A stretch of 64,000 nt of DNA, taken from the NCBI GenBank assembly GCA_002946415.1, contig NJPS01000067.1, positions 992,001-1,056,000 on the forward strand, in the 5' to 3' direction. The notes under the pieces were generated by a model, which was not told the DNA's origin, made no database searches, and was given only the letters and a program-made list of their open reading frames with translations. Of this stretch, positions 36,961 through 47,124 are shown one piece after another (positions within the stretch are counted from its first letter, which is position 1; every line of letters starts with the position of its first letter). Made by a program: the position numbers and the translations under genes. Origin of the DNA: Rutstroemia sp. NJR-2017a BVV2. Taxonomy: Eukaryota > Ascomycota > Leotiomycetes > Helotiales > Rutstroemiaceae.

Positions 36961-39900
36961 GATTTTATGTCGAGAATGTCTATGTTCGTAGCTTGAAGAT
37001 TTAGAGAAAGAGTGCTGAATAGATATACAGAGCGAGTCCTCGTATTCGAGTCATCGTGGGGTGGGGTGTGAATGAGTCAGGGTTGACTCTGCCGTCGGCT
37101 TACTAAAGGTATGGTTAGGGGCTGGAAATGCCATCTTGAGGGACTACATGTGGTTTTGTTGCAAGATACAGTCGTTGAGAATCTCAGTCTGTGACAGGAG
37201 TGCTTGGTTTGCCGAGGAAGAAAAGATGTAGATTGATAGGAATGGGTGTACTGGACTAAGAGGGGGAAAGCATGGCCCCACTTTCCCGCCAGATGTGGTG
37301 CGGATCTATGCGGCGGGGAATGAAGCGCGGGGCACCATTTCATAGCCATACGAACATATTCACCATTCCGAGTTCAGATGATAACATTTCAGTACTTGTC
37401 TGATGATATGAAACGAAAACAGGTCTCCTCACATGGTGCAGACGATGGATACTCCAACGAGGATTGAAGCTGAGTGTGGTTAAATCTTCCATGTTGTCTA
37501 TAAATTCGCTCTGTGAGTATCAACAAAGCAGCTAATGTTTTTCGTCGTATGCTGTTTTTCAAGACATAGAAACTTAAATGCTACGCCTATGATTGTTGTA
37601 GGTCCCATGTAAGTATCTACCTACGCCCAGCTTGAAGTAGCCCGACCTACCTAGTTGAATATATGACCAACAAGAGAACGAAAAACACACGTTCAGTGAT
37701 CATGAGCAACATTCGTGGAGGGTCTAAGGGTCAGTCTGAAGCACATCTTTAATGCTAAGCAGCAGAAGCCGAGATAGCTTTTGAGTTCCTCGTTGGTTCG
37801 AATGGATGGCTTTGACCAGCGCCAGGGAGTGCGGTTCTTCATAGACCAGTGAGGTTTCTATATTGCACTTGATTTGGGGCTTGGTTGCCCTTACTCACCA
37901 AAATAATCACCGTTCTCGCATAAAAACTGACTGCCACGGGAATTATTATATCGCTTGGCGCAGGTGTACCTTCGTCCACGACATTACCGGTTCATCCATC
38001 TTTGGTGCTTACTGCGTCTGTTGCTTCTTGTCCTTCGCATGCCGGAGTGGGGATGTTGTTGATCTCTGAAGCAGTGTGACGACCATAAATCTTCACGCGG
38101 GGCTCTTAGGGTGGTGGCCAAGACTATACCATGTCTAGATGTCGTTCATTTGGTGTAGCATGCGGATGAAGGTTGGGTTTAATGAAAGGTGATTCATTGA
38201 AGCAGCATAGTTGAAGAAGTGCATCTTAGAATGCCTATTCTCATCTTGGATGTAGAAATATTTCAATCTCAGATGAAATCTGTCCGTGTCCCGTACGATC
38301 CAGTGCCAAATGTTTGAGAGTACCACGAACCACTCCAGGTGAGATGTGCAGCTCTAAGACGGACCATTTGCATAGGCTGAACTTCAATTTTGTCAACTGT
38401 GTTCGTAGGTTTCCATCTCGTGACTTTCGTCCGGAACACGACATGTCGGGTTCAATCTGCATACTTCCTGCACTGCAATATCAACCGGTCGCTGAATGCT
38501 GCTGTGTTAGCCTGGATTTCTGCTTCTCGATATCTAGGTTTGAGCATAGCCCTGACGAGCTTAATATGCCACAGCAGGTGAACACACAATTGAGCATTGA
38601 TGATGATAGAGTAGGGCCTTCGTATGGGTGAGTGGCCGTTTTTGACGTTGTGTATATAATTCTCTTTCACACAATGAAGAAGGGTATTGGGTCCGCCAGA
38701 CAAATGCCCTAACGTTAACGTGGTAATCTTACAAGAAATAAGCGACGATTCACGACAGCACGCTGGTGGAAAAGTTCGACGCCCAAGCTAATGCAAGATT
38801 CCGTTGGCCGATCTGGGTAACCCAATGCCAGGGATTGTTTTTGCGCACATTGGCAATCTTGCATATGCTGCAAGATGACTTAAGCGATGAGATCTCTGTT
38901 CACTGGGCACGATTGATTTCCGAAGAGACAGAAAAGCTGTCCGAGAAGGAAACGGAAGACGCCGCAGATTGTTCAACAACAATGACCACCTTCCCTCAAC
39001 ATGCATTGCCGAGTGAGATTCCATAACGGCGCCGCGATGGGAAGATGGCTGCACGGCAAGACGCCCATCGATGCACGAGAGATGCGAACAGACGCCTCCG
39101 ACCGTAAGACGCATTGTTTGATCTGACGCGATTGGTCGCACGAGAATCACATGGATTGCGCCGCTCGACTTGACGTGTACCAGGACCAGGACAGTAGGTG
39201 AAGATGGCGCACGTCCTTCCATGGCAACGGCAGACGGGATGGATCTATGCATCTATGCATCTATGGGTTTGTGTCACCCGGGCTTCCGTCTATACTGTAC
39301 TTCGTGCTTTGCCTCGAGGTTCATCGGGCCATCGGCGGCACGAGTCTTGTGCATTGAGTTCCGGGAGTTGTAGAGTTGCAAGCAACAGCCGACCGAATAG
39401 GGTTCGACGAGTCATGGGTAGGGGAGTGAGATTGAGAACAAGAAGAAGAGTGCGTACTCCGTACATGTGGAGTATGTGTGATTTATGTACAGTAAGGTCT
39501 TACATGCAAGAAGCTGCGATGATCTTGGAATGTGGAATTTGGAATTTGGAATTCTCTAGCTTCTGTGTTCCGTAGGCCGTGGACCGTGTTCCTGTACCTG
39601 GAAATAAAGCTGCCATCGAGCCCTTATCGACTGAGATCTCCCGAGCTAACCCAAAGCGGGCATTATCAGATCCCGAATAAGAATGGCTCGCATGCATTCT
39701 TCGCTACCAGATCGGTAAAGGTGGGGCGATCCTTAGCCCTGATATTGTTTTCCGTCATCGCACTTGGGCCCTCCCCAATCTCACCACTGTGCCATACTCA
39801 GAGGCCCGACACGCCGCAGCCAACAACTTCATCTTGGAGATCTTGCTGCAGGTAGGGCAAGGCGACCAAGGATCTGTGCGAATTATGGACGATTCTGTGG

Positions 39901-40781
39901 GCATTTTCTCGGATGAATCCGGGAATCTGCCAAACCCAGATCATTGTGAACTTTATTCGATGCGCCCTGTATCCTCGAGCCTCAACAATCTTTTCTCTCC
40001 TCTCCTCTCCGGGCCTCTCTTCTGTTCTCCTCTGCTCCTTTCTCCCTCTCTCCCCTTCTCCCCCTTCTCCTCTTCTGCTCTTCTGCTCTTCCTTGACTCA
40101 AATCGTCCTCCATCGTCCGTCATCGCTCACCGTCCATCGTACATAAGCTCATTTTACCCCAAGATCAGGTTCCCTGTATGATGCATCGATGTTATTACTG
40201 GTCTTCGTGTACGTGAAAGAGATCACCACTCGACCCGACTCCTGTTCAATCATTCAGTATCTGCCGATATCATCTTCTCCAATATCTTTCCATTACAATA
40301 CTCAACACTCAATACTCAATCAATGATGACTACAACGCTTTTCACTTTCTTTCACTCTTTCTGATGCTTCACTTGGCCAACCCAACCCCAAGCCCATCCA
40401 ACTATTGCGGATAATCTCCCATTTTCACGTCATCAAACACTTGTAGATTCTGTCTTTTGTTCGGTTTCTTGTCATTTTCATATACTCAAATACTCCAATA
40501 CTCCAATACTACATTACAGCTTCCTCGTTGTTCACCCGTTGCGGATAATCTCTTTACACATTACCTCACCACCGGACCAACCACTACCCACCTCGTTATC
40601 CCCCATTGTTTCCGTAGTTCGCCTTGACTGGGTCGGATCCAAACCAAATTTCTCTAGCTAGGAAGCTAAACACCCACTACCTGGATTGTTCTCATTTCCC
40701 ATTCTTCACTCACCATTCAATTTCTCACCTCCGTTCTTCGAAGACTTCTACTTCCACTAGGTAACCCAAACGACCTTCCCT
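36961..40781. other. Gene-poor region and cryptochrome promoter, 3.8 kb
   Basis: No gene supported. Small tandem repeats occur at 39243-39266 (ATCTATGC, three copies) and 39534-39554 (GGAATTT, three copies). From ~39960 the + strand becomes strongly C/T-rich, as expected for the promoter and leader of the cryptochrome gene. Confidence 0.5.
40405..40552 (+). promoter_or_regulatory. Duplicated 14-bp element upstream of CRY-DASH
   Basis: The 14-mer TTGCGGATAATCTC occurs exactly twice, at 40405-40418 and 40539-40552, 134 bp apart and 230-377 bp before the cryptochrome start codon. It contains a GATA core and an inverted GAT (GATAATC). Photoreceptor genes in fungi are commonly induced through the GATA-type White Collar complex, so a light-response role is plausible but unproven. 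Confidence 0.45.
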
Positions 40782-42884
40782 ATGATTCGAAGGTTGTCAC
40801 TACCGACGACCAAGCCAGCCCTCAATCTACTCCAGGCTAGCATTCAGAGGAGTCGTTCAGTGACCCCAGCCGCCAGGATGTCGAATTCGAGGATCTTGGT
40901 GTATGTCATGCGCCGGGATCTGAGAGTGTCTGATAATCCAATTCTTGACTCTATCCTCAAGAATGGAACTCATGATTTCACCCACCTCTTACCTGTATAT
41001 GTATTTGCCGCTCAACAAGTTGAAGTTTCTGGTTTCATCCCCAAGGACGGAGGCAAGAGTCCATATCCAGAGGCAAGGAGTCAAGTGGGCGCATTTTGGC
41101 GATGTGGTCCGCATAGAGCAAAGTTCCTGGCAGAGAGTGTTTGGGATTTAAAGAGCGGGTTCGAGAAGCTTGGTAGTGGATTGTGCATTCGAGTCGGTAT
41201 GATCGATGAAGTGGTGAAGAGTCTAATCGACGGTTTCAACGACCAAGAAAACAACAAGGTCTCCGCAGTGTGGATGACTGCGGACGAGGGAGTCGAGGAG
41301 ATTCGAGAGGAACGCGCCACTCGGAGTGTTTGCGAAAAGTCAGGTGTCAAATTCAAGCTGTGGCAAGATGAAAAATATCTGGTTGATGAGTATGTCATGG
41401 TTTGTATTATTCCCCGTCCAACCAGCTGATGCGAATGCAGTCGAGATGTTCCATTCGAGGACCCACAAGATCTCCCTGACATATACACCACTTACCGCAA
41501 AAGTGTCGAACCTCTAAGGAATGCGCCGCGAGCCGTCCTACCTACACCCGACGAAAACTCATTACCACCGTTTCCTTCGGAGGTTCCATCACAGCATGCG
41601 CCTTTCAAAATACCCAACGACTACGATTCGTTAGAAACGGTACTCTTGGCACCAATTAATGCACAACCAATCATCAAAAATGCTCCTAAGTTCCCGCAGG
41701 ATGCCAAGTCTGTATGTCCATTCTCCGGTGGGGAATCCCGTGCGCAAGACAGACTAGAGCATCTCATTATTTCTGGTTCTATGACCTCATACAAGCAAAC
41801 TCGGAATGGTCTCCTGGGGACGGATTTTTCTACTAAGCTTTCTGCTTACCTAGCTCTGGGTTGCATCACCGCGCGCCAGATCCATTTTGCTTTGACTGTC
41901 CTGGAAGATGGCACCGATACGGATGGACGTTACAAAGATGTCGAGGGTCATGGGAAAGGACTCAACGAAGGGACGGAAATGGTCCGATTCGAATTGCTTT
42001 GGCGAGATTACATGCGACTTTGCGCGCGCAAATTCGGCTCAAAGCTATTCCGATTGAGTGGCTTCAAAGGAGGAGACAACGCGGCAGACGCGAAATGGAA
42101 GCGCTCGAATCTGACTAAGGATGGGGTCCCAAAGGAACAAGTTCAGGAAGCGATCGACAGGTTTCTTAACGGGACAACGGGTATGGGGTTGATTGATGCC
42201 TCACAGAGGGAATTATATCACACCGGCTACACCAGCAACCGTGCTCGTCAGAATGTAGCATCATTTCTTGCTAAACACTTATATCTCGATTGGAGACTTG
42301 GCGCCGAATGGTATGAAAGCATGTTGATCGACTACGACGTGAGTTCGAACTGGGGAAATTGGCAATATGTCGCAGGCGTCGGGAACGATCCGAGAGGTGA
42401 ACGCACCTTCAACCCGGTAAAGCAGGCATTCGATTACGATCCCAAGGCAGAATATTGTTTGACATGGATAGATGAGCTGAGAGGGATTGATGAACCGGGA
42501 CAAGTATTTCAGCCATGGACGATTGGGGATGAAGAAAAAATGAAAGAGTTGGGTATTGACGAGATGGATATCGTCAGAAGACCTCTGAAGAGAATTGATT
42601 TCAAGGTCAACAGGGGGAGGGGAGGTGGTGGTGCAGGTAGAGGTAGCACTAGAGGAGGTAACAGACCTTATAGGGGATACGGCGGTGATAGATCTATGGA
42701 GAGACGAAACTCGCAAGGGCAGGGAAGAGCTAATTGGTTTAATGGAGGTGGTTCAAGGGGATACCAGACCAGGGGATATTACGCGAGAGGATACAAGGGA
42801 AGAGGAGGTTTCGACAACGGGAAAGAGTTTAGAATCGGCATAATGGATAAAGAGAGAGCGCTCTTTGCTGCTGGAGATCAATGA
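40782..42884 (+). CDS. Cryptochrome DASH (CRY-DASH) with RGG tail, 683 aa
   Basis: A blue-light receptor / single-strand-DNA photolyase family protein binding FAD and an antenna pterin. Exons 40782-41389 and 41441-42884. The photolyase N-terminal alpha/beta domain begins SNSRILVYVMRRDLRVSDNP. The FAD domain includes TKLSAYLALGCITARQI, WRDYMRLCARKFGSKLFR, LIDASQRELYHTGYTSNRARQNVASFLAKHL and DVSSNWGNWQYVAGVGNDPRG, diagnostic of the DASH class. Residues ~594-665 are Arg-Gly-Gly-rich, a tail seen in other fungal CRY-DASH proteins and suggestive of RNA binding. Residues 1-32 (Arg/Ser/Thr-rich, no acidic residue) resemble a mitochondrial presequence; an alternative start is Met33 at 40878. Confidence 0.95.
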
Positions 42885-44308
42885 AGCTGACGTGGATCAA
42901 GGAAGCTGACATGGATCAAAGAAGATGTGGATATATGAAGTGGATGTGGATCAAGGTAGCTGATGTAAAATCTTGTTGAGAATATACAGAAGCATGGCCA
43001 ATGTTAGAGTGTTGAGGCTCGCGTTGAATATGTGAGCGGGGTGGTCGGCCGGAGGGAGGTAGCGCAACGATTTAAAACTGGGAGCAATTTGGTGGAATAT
43101 CGGAGAGAGGAGATTGAAAGCGTTGTGCACGCATAGCTTGTTATTTTTAAGATGTGGGAAAGAAGGGTAGACTTCGCCATACTTGGGGGTGGAATCTACA
43201 CAAGGTTAACGGTTAATCAGGACGAGGAAGGCGGCGCGATGCGGAATGATATATTGATTGGCATTTGGCTTCCTTTCAATTTGTCTCAAATCGAGTAGAT
43301 TAGGTGTTAGGGAAGATAATTAATGTGTAGCTGATTGAGTTCATGTCGGAAGCAGATGTTGCACGAACGCTTAATGCTCTGAAAGAAGCTACTGTAATCT
43401 AAAAGGCCTTGGCTAATAGTTCTACCGACGATTAAGGTTAGTGTAGTGATGGGCCCACAAGTTTTACCCCGCTTTTTGCAGCTACTGTAATCTTACCAGA
43501 CGCGCTCGACGTCAAAGTCCCAGTACCTGTACCTGGAGGCGTATATCGAACCCGCGAGGAATCCCAATTCCTTCAGCTTCGTCGCGCGGCCGGTGGTGAT
43601 ACGTCGCGTCGCGTCGCGTCGCGGCGGGGTAATGTAGTTGGAGTTGCGTATCGTCACGTCGTTTGCAAACCTGCTGTCGGTCGGGAGGAAGCAAGAGATT
43701 TTGTACACTTTGGATCGGTTAGGAGCAGTCGGGGTACACACGCTCTGCTCTCTGCATCTGCTGCAATGACTCAGATGGAGCAGCGGGGTGATGCTAGTTG
43801 GGCTTCTTTCTTTCGGTAGTAGTGTGGTTTTGGTAGGGTATGCGGGTTATCATGGCAGCTGTTGGACGATGATGGATAGGAATGTGTAGTTGTGGAGATA
43901 GAGAGAGGGGTTGTTGTGGAGAGAGGGAGCGGGGAAGTGGGAGTTGGGAGTTGGGTGTTTGTTTTGTTGGGTGGTGGGGGGTAGAGGATGGGATGGGGTC
44001 TGGGATCGGGGGGTTGGTGAGGGAGGGGGGTGGTGAGAGGGGGGATGGCGAGACGAGGGGATGGTGACGTTGTAGAGGAGGTGTTTGGAGTGCGTTGAGT
44101 GAGTGCTGTCCGTAGTAGGGTGTGGTTAGTTGAGGTGTTGCCCAGCGTGAGTCGAAAAGGAGATCGTGAGGAGGGTACGTGAGGAAAGTACGGACGGCGG
44201 AGTTCTCGAGAACTGTCCCGTGAGAGGCAGAAGATGCTCTCTTCTCCTGTAAGCAAAGGTTATTTGTGAGTGAGCCCTGCCACCGAAAAATCGATCTTTG
44301 TTCAGAAA

Positions 44309-44330
44309 GGGGGGGGGGGGGGGGGGGGGG
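44309..44330. repeat. Homopolymer run of 22 G
   Basis: Twenty-two consecutive G residues on the + strand. Such a run is rare in fungal genomes, unstable in replication and sequencing, and able to form a G-quadruplex. Its exact length should be regarded as approximate. Confidence 0.9.
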
Positions 44331-44366
44331 TGCCTGAGAAGTGGAGAGCCAGGCTGCGAAACGGAT

Positions 44367-44461
44367 ACCCATGGGTGGGTTCTACAGCTCTTCGACCCAC
44401 CCAAAATCCCAAGCTGGGGTGGCACATGTCAGGATAAGGTCCGGCATGGCCCATGGGTAGT
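44367..44461. repeat. Cluster of CCCATGGGT palindromes and GGGTGGGT/ACCCACCC inverted repeats
   Basis: The palindrome CCCATGGGT occurs twice (about 44368-44376 and 44450-44458). GGGTGGGT at 44373-44380 is matched by ACCCACCC at 44395-44402, and another AACCCACCC follows near 44463. The pattern looks like a degenerate structured repeat unit, perhaps the end of a small non-autonomous element; no target-site duplication was identified. Confidence 0.4.
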
Positions 44462-44732
44462 CAACCCACCCAATATGTACCCATTAGTCATTATAAAACA
44501 CCCATGCGTGCCCCAACTCGCTGGGTAGGTTCACAGTCTATGGAGAGCATATTTCAGAAAGATAGCTAGCTACAGGATCATTGACGGCTCTTTTTTAAAG
44601 AGTTTCAGAGCCAGCTTTTCGCTGTTTTAAAGCTTAAAGTCTAAAGTTCATAGTTGTACTTTATACTTGAGCGGGACCCCCTCCGGCTATTGCGCTATGC
44701 ACCTCTATGTAAAAGATATTGAAACCAGAAGT

Positions 44733-46470
44733 TCAAGTTTCTAAGTTCCCAATGATGTCTGTAATATAAACATCCTCAACAAGATCTGCTGCATTAATGG
44801 AGAGACAAGTGGTAACAGCATGAGAGTACCTTTGGCCCATGTAGAACGGTAGGGTTTTTACCGGACCCTCTCCTTCGATCAGAAGCCTATGAAAGCGGTT
44901 TTGTGCGTCAATGCTTGAGCCTTTGAACTCCTCGCCCAATTTCTCACGCTGGTCCTGCAAGTTTTCCCAAAGTCCAATCTCCAAGAGCATGAGTCCAAGA
45001 GCGAAGAGATCGAAAGATGCTTGAAATCTAGAGATGGAATTAGCTTCTGAAGTTGATACCGAAGGCTAGTCAAGTGGCCAAGTATTACCTGGATCGCGCC
45101 TCACCCTGTGCATGAGGATGTCGATAGAAATCAAAACTCAGATCTGTGGCCTCTGTTTTCTCGCCGTATTCCCCCCTCCTTGAATAGTCGAATCCAATCA
45201 GATAGGGTGACTTCAGGTCTTTACCATCGCCAATGAATACCACATTGTGCGGTCGGATGCCCTTGTGAAGCCAACCAACAACGTGTAGTTGGAAGACGGC
45301 ACGAGCGAGGATCTGAGCCAGATTCTTCCTCTGATCCCATGAGGGCCATGAACTAGCGTTATTTGCCTTTCTTGAGAGAATCTGGAAGAGGCTCTTAGGC
45401 AGTGTTTCGGAATATGTGGCTGGTAGAGCATAAACAAGCCCAACGGATGGTGGTCCTCTGATGCTTCTCATGGTCCCCAAGCAGTCGAGGGTGATGAGAT
45501 CCCTCGGCCTTGTGACGCCAGTTTGATGAAGTAGCTTCGCAACGTCAGCAATTCGTCGTTCCGATTCCCCGGACGAAAACTCGTGATTTATTGTTTTCCA
45601 TTCCACGAGAACTGTCTTTCCCTCATATATCCCAATATCCTTCCCTTCCCAGCGCCTATCAATCTCAAGGCTGCGCCGATTACATTCGAGGAATTTGGCA
45701 TTATCATTTGATGTGCGCGGGTAAATCTCTCCTCGGATTCGAGCGGCCTTGATTGCTGCGCTAGATTGAATGTTCCGGTATGAAGAGCTACCAGTGAAAG
45801 ATGCGATGGCCCCCAGTTCGTCTATATTATTACTTTGCAACAATTTTGCAAGAAGTGTTAGCTGCAGAGTGAACTGTGTAGTGGGAGGTACGAGGGCGTG
45901 TAGTTGGTCAACGGCTTTTTCGAGTGCCGCTGAGTGTGACAGGAGACTTTGTACCCAAATTAGTTGCTAATTCTTCAATCTTCCATGGTAATGGATATGT
46001 TAAACATACATATCTTTGTCAGAAAGAACGAAACTGAACCTTTTTATCAGTGATGGCCCTTTGCTCTTAACACGCGAAGTTCCAGGATCGGCAACTTGGA
46101 TTTGTTTCGGTGCTGGCTGTGCCGGCAAGCTGGAGACGTCTAACACTTCACTGGCAGATATGCTACTCAGGAGACTATCTGCCCCCGGCATGTACTTCTG
46201 CACGTAATCCCTAATTGTTCCGACTTCTGTTTCTACACTCTTCAGGACGCGATCTAGGAGACCTTGCAACGGAGTAGAACAAGCCTCGGCCTGAAATACC
46301 CCACCCCAGTTGATAAGGCGTTGAACCTGAACCTCTGCATTCAAAATGGCCTCGGCGAATGTGGCGTCGAATCCGGCTTTTGATGTGTACGTTGCGCGTA
46401 CTTTGATACATATTGAAAAGACGGTTTGCGCTAGGGCCAGTGTGCTTGCCGCGGACCCAACAACGTCCAT
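44733..46470 (-). CDS. HeLo-type domain joined to a degenerate protein kinase fold (pseudokinase), 537 aa
   Basis: A predicted cell-death or signalling protein. Exons 46470-46010, 45946-45089 and 45027-44733; 1614 nt, phases consistent. The N-terminus (MDVVGSAASTLALAQTVFSI, then helical repeats to ~residue 220) resembles the fungal HeLo / prion-inhibition domain family: an amphipathic start followed by a helical bundle. Residues ~235-537 have a kinase layout with Lys271 in LVEWK, but the catalytic loop reads HKGIRPHN (381-388, Asp replaced by Gly) and the metal-binding motif reads GFD (405-407) instead of DFG. It should therefore be catalytically inactive. Late kinase helices (FDLFALGLMLLEIGLWENL) are present. 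It is divergent from an intact kinase-ankyrin gene, 654 bp apart. Domain naming rests on motif memory, not a profile search. Confidence 0.8.
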
Positions 46471-47124
46471 CGCGAATCAAATGAGGTTTCGCGCTCTTCA
46501 CGACGAAATTTGATGAAGGAAAAAAGCGTCGAGGGTGTATTATTAGTTCTGTTGTTCCTTTTTGGGCGTTCTTGCTGCCCAAAATTTGCCCAGCGGTTTG
46601 TCATTCTACGAAAGGTGGCTGTGTTAAGGTTGTGTTACATTCAGCCAAGGACAGCTGGCACGGGCAGTTTATCCTCGAATATTCTCGACAGGCTGCATAA
46701 GTGTGACACGTAGCCTGCTCTATGGTCGTCATGATATCCTCGGCGTGTAACATACTATTTTGATTCTATTGGTGCTGAAGTTATTGATGCTGAATCTGAT
46801 GACTCCGGAGTCGGAATCACAGGGGTTCTCCTGGAGCGGGAGTCTTTTGGGCTCCTGCTGAGGCTCTGTTTCTGCAAGTGCAGCAAAAGAACGCCCGCGA
46901 GCGCCCATCGCCGTTCTTTTACGTTTCAATCAAGAACCCAAAACTTCTCAACCAATTTTCCTGTGTATCTCGATCTACCCCGTGTTGCTAGAATCCTTTC
47001 GAGACGACACAACATCACCGGCCGCCCTACTTTGTGAGTGTTCAACGCGCCTGGTAGTATCAGATTTATTTTTACCTTTTACGGCGAGCATTCAACCACA
47101 GGCAGATAGCACCAACTGCCAGCC
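46471..47124. promoter_or_regulatory. Shared divergent promoter region, HeLo-pseudokinase / kinase-ankyrin
   Basis: 654 bp between two opposite start codons contain both promoters. No gene is seen inside. The arrangement permits co-regulation of the two kinase-fold genes. Confidence 0.45.

Larger units (their letters stand above)
42885..44732. other. Intergenic region with simple repeats
   Basis: 1.8 kb with no supported gene. Contains (CGTCG)x4 at 43602-43621, a long G-rich, purine-biased stretch at ~43880-44090, a 22-nt G run and several short inverted repeats (separate entries). Long open frames on the minus strand here are products of the base bias. Confidence 0.6.

Noticed and set aside
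37790..37812. GGTTCGAAT sequence resembling a tRNA B box
   Set aside because: No matching acceptor, D or anticodon stems could be formed upstream; the same motif by chance occurs elsewhere in the window.
38766..39252. Overlapping + and - frames of 86 and 154 codons
   Set aside because: Neither shows a domain, signal peptide or splice continuity; both occupy the same DNA.
43771..44425. Long Pro/Thr/Ser-rich minus-strand frames (up to 192 codons)
   Set aside because: They come from the strongly G-biased + strand (C-rich complement gives Pro, Thr and Ser codons and few stops) and overlap each other in three frames.
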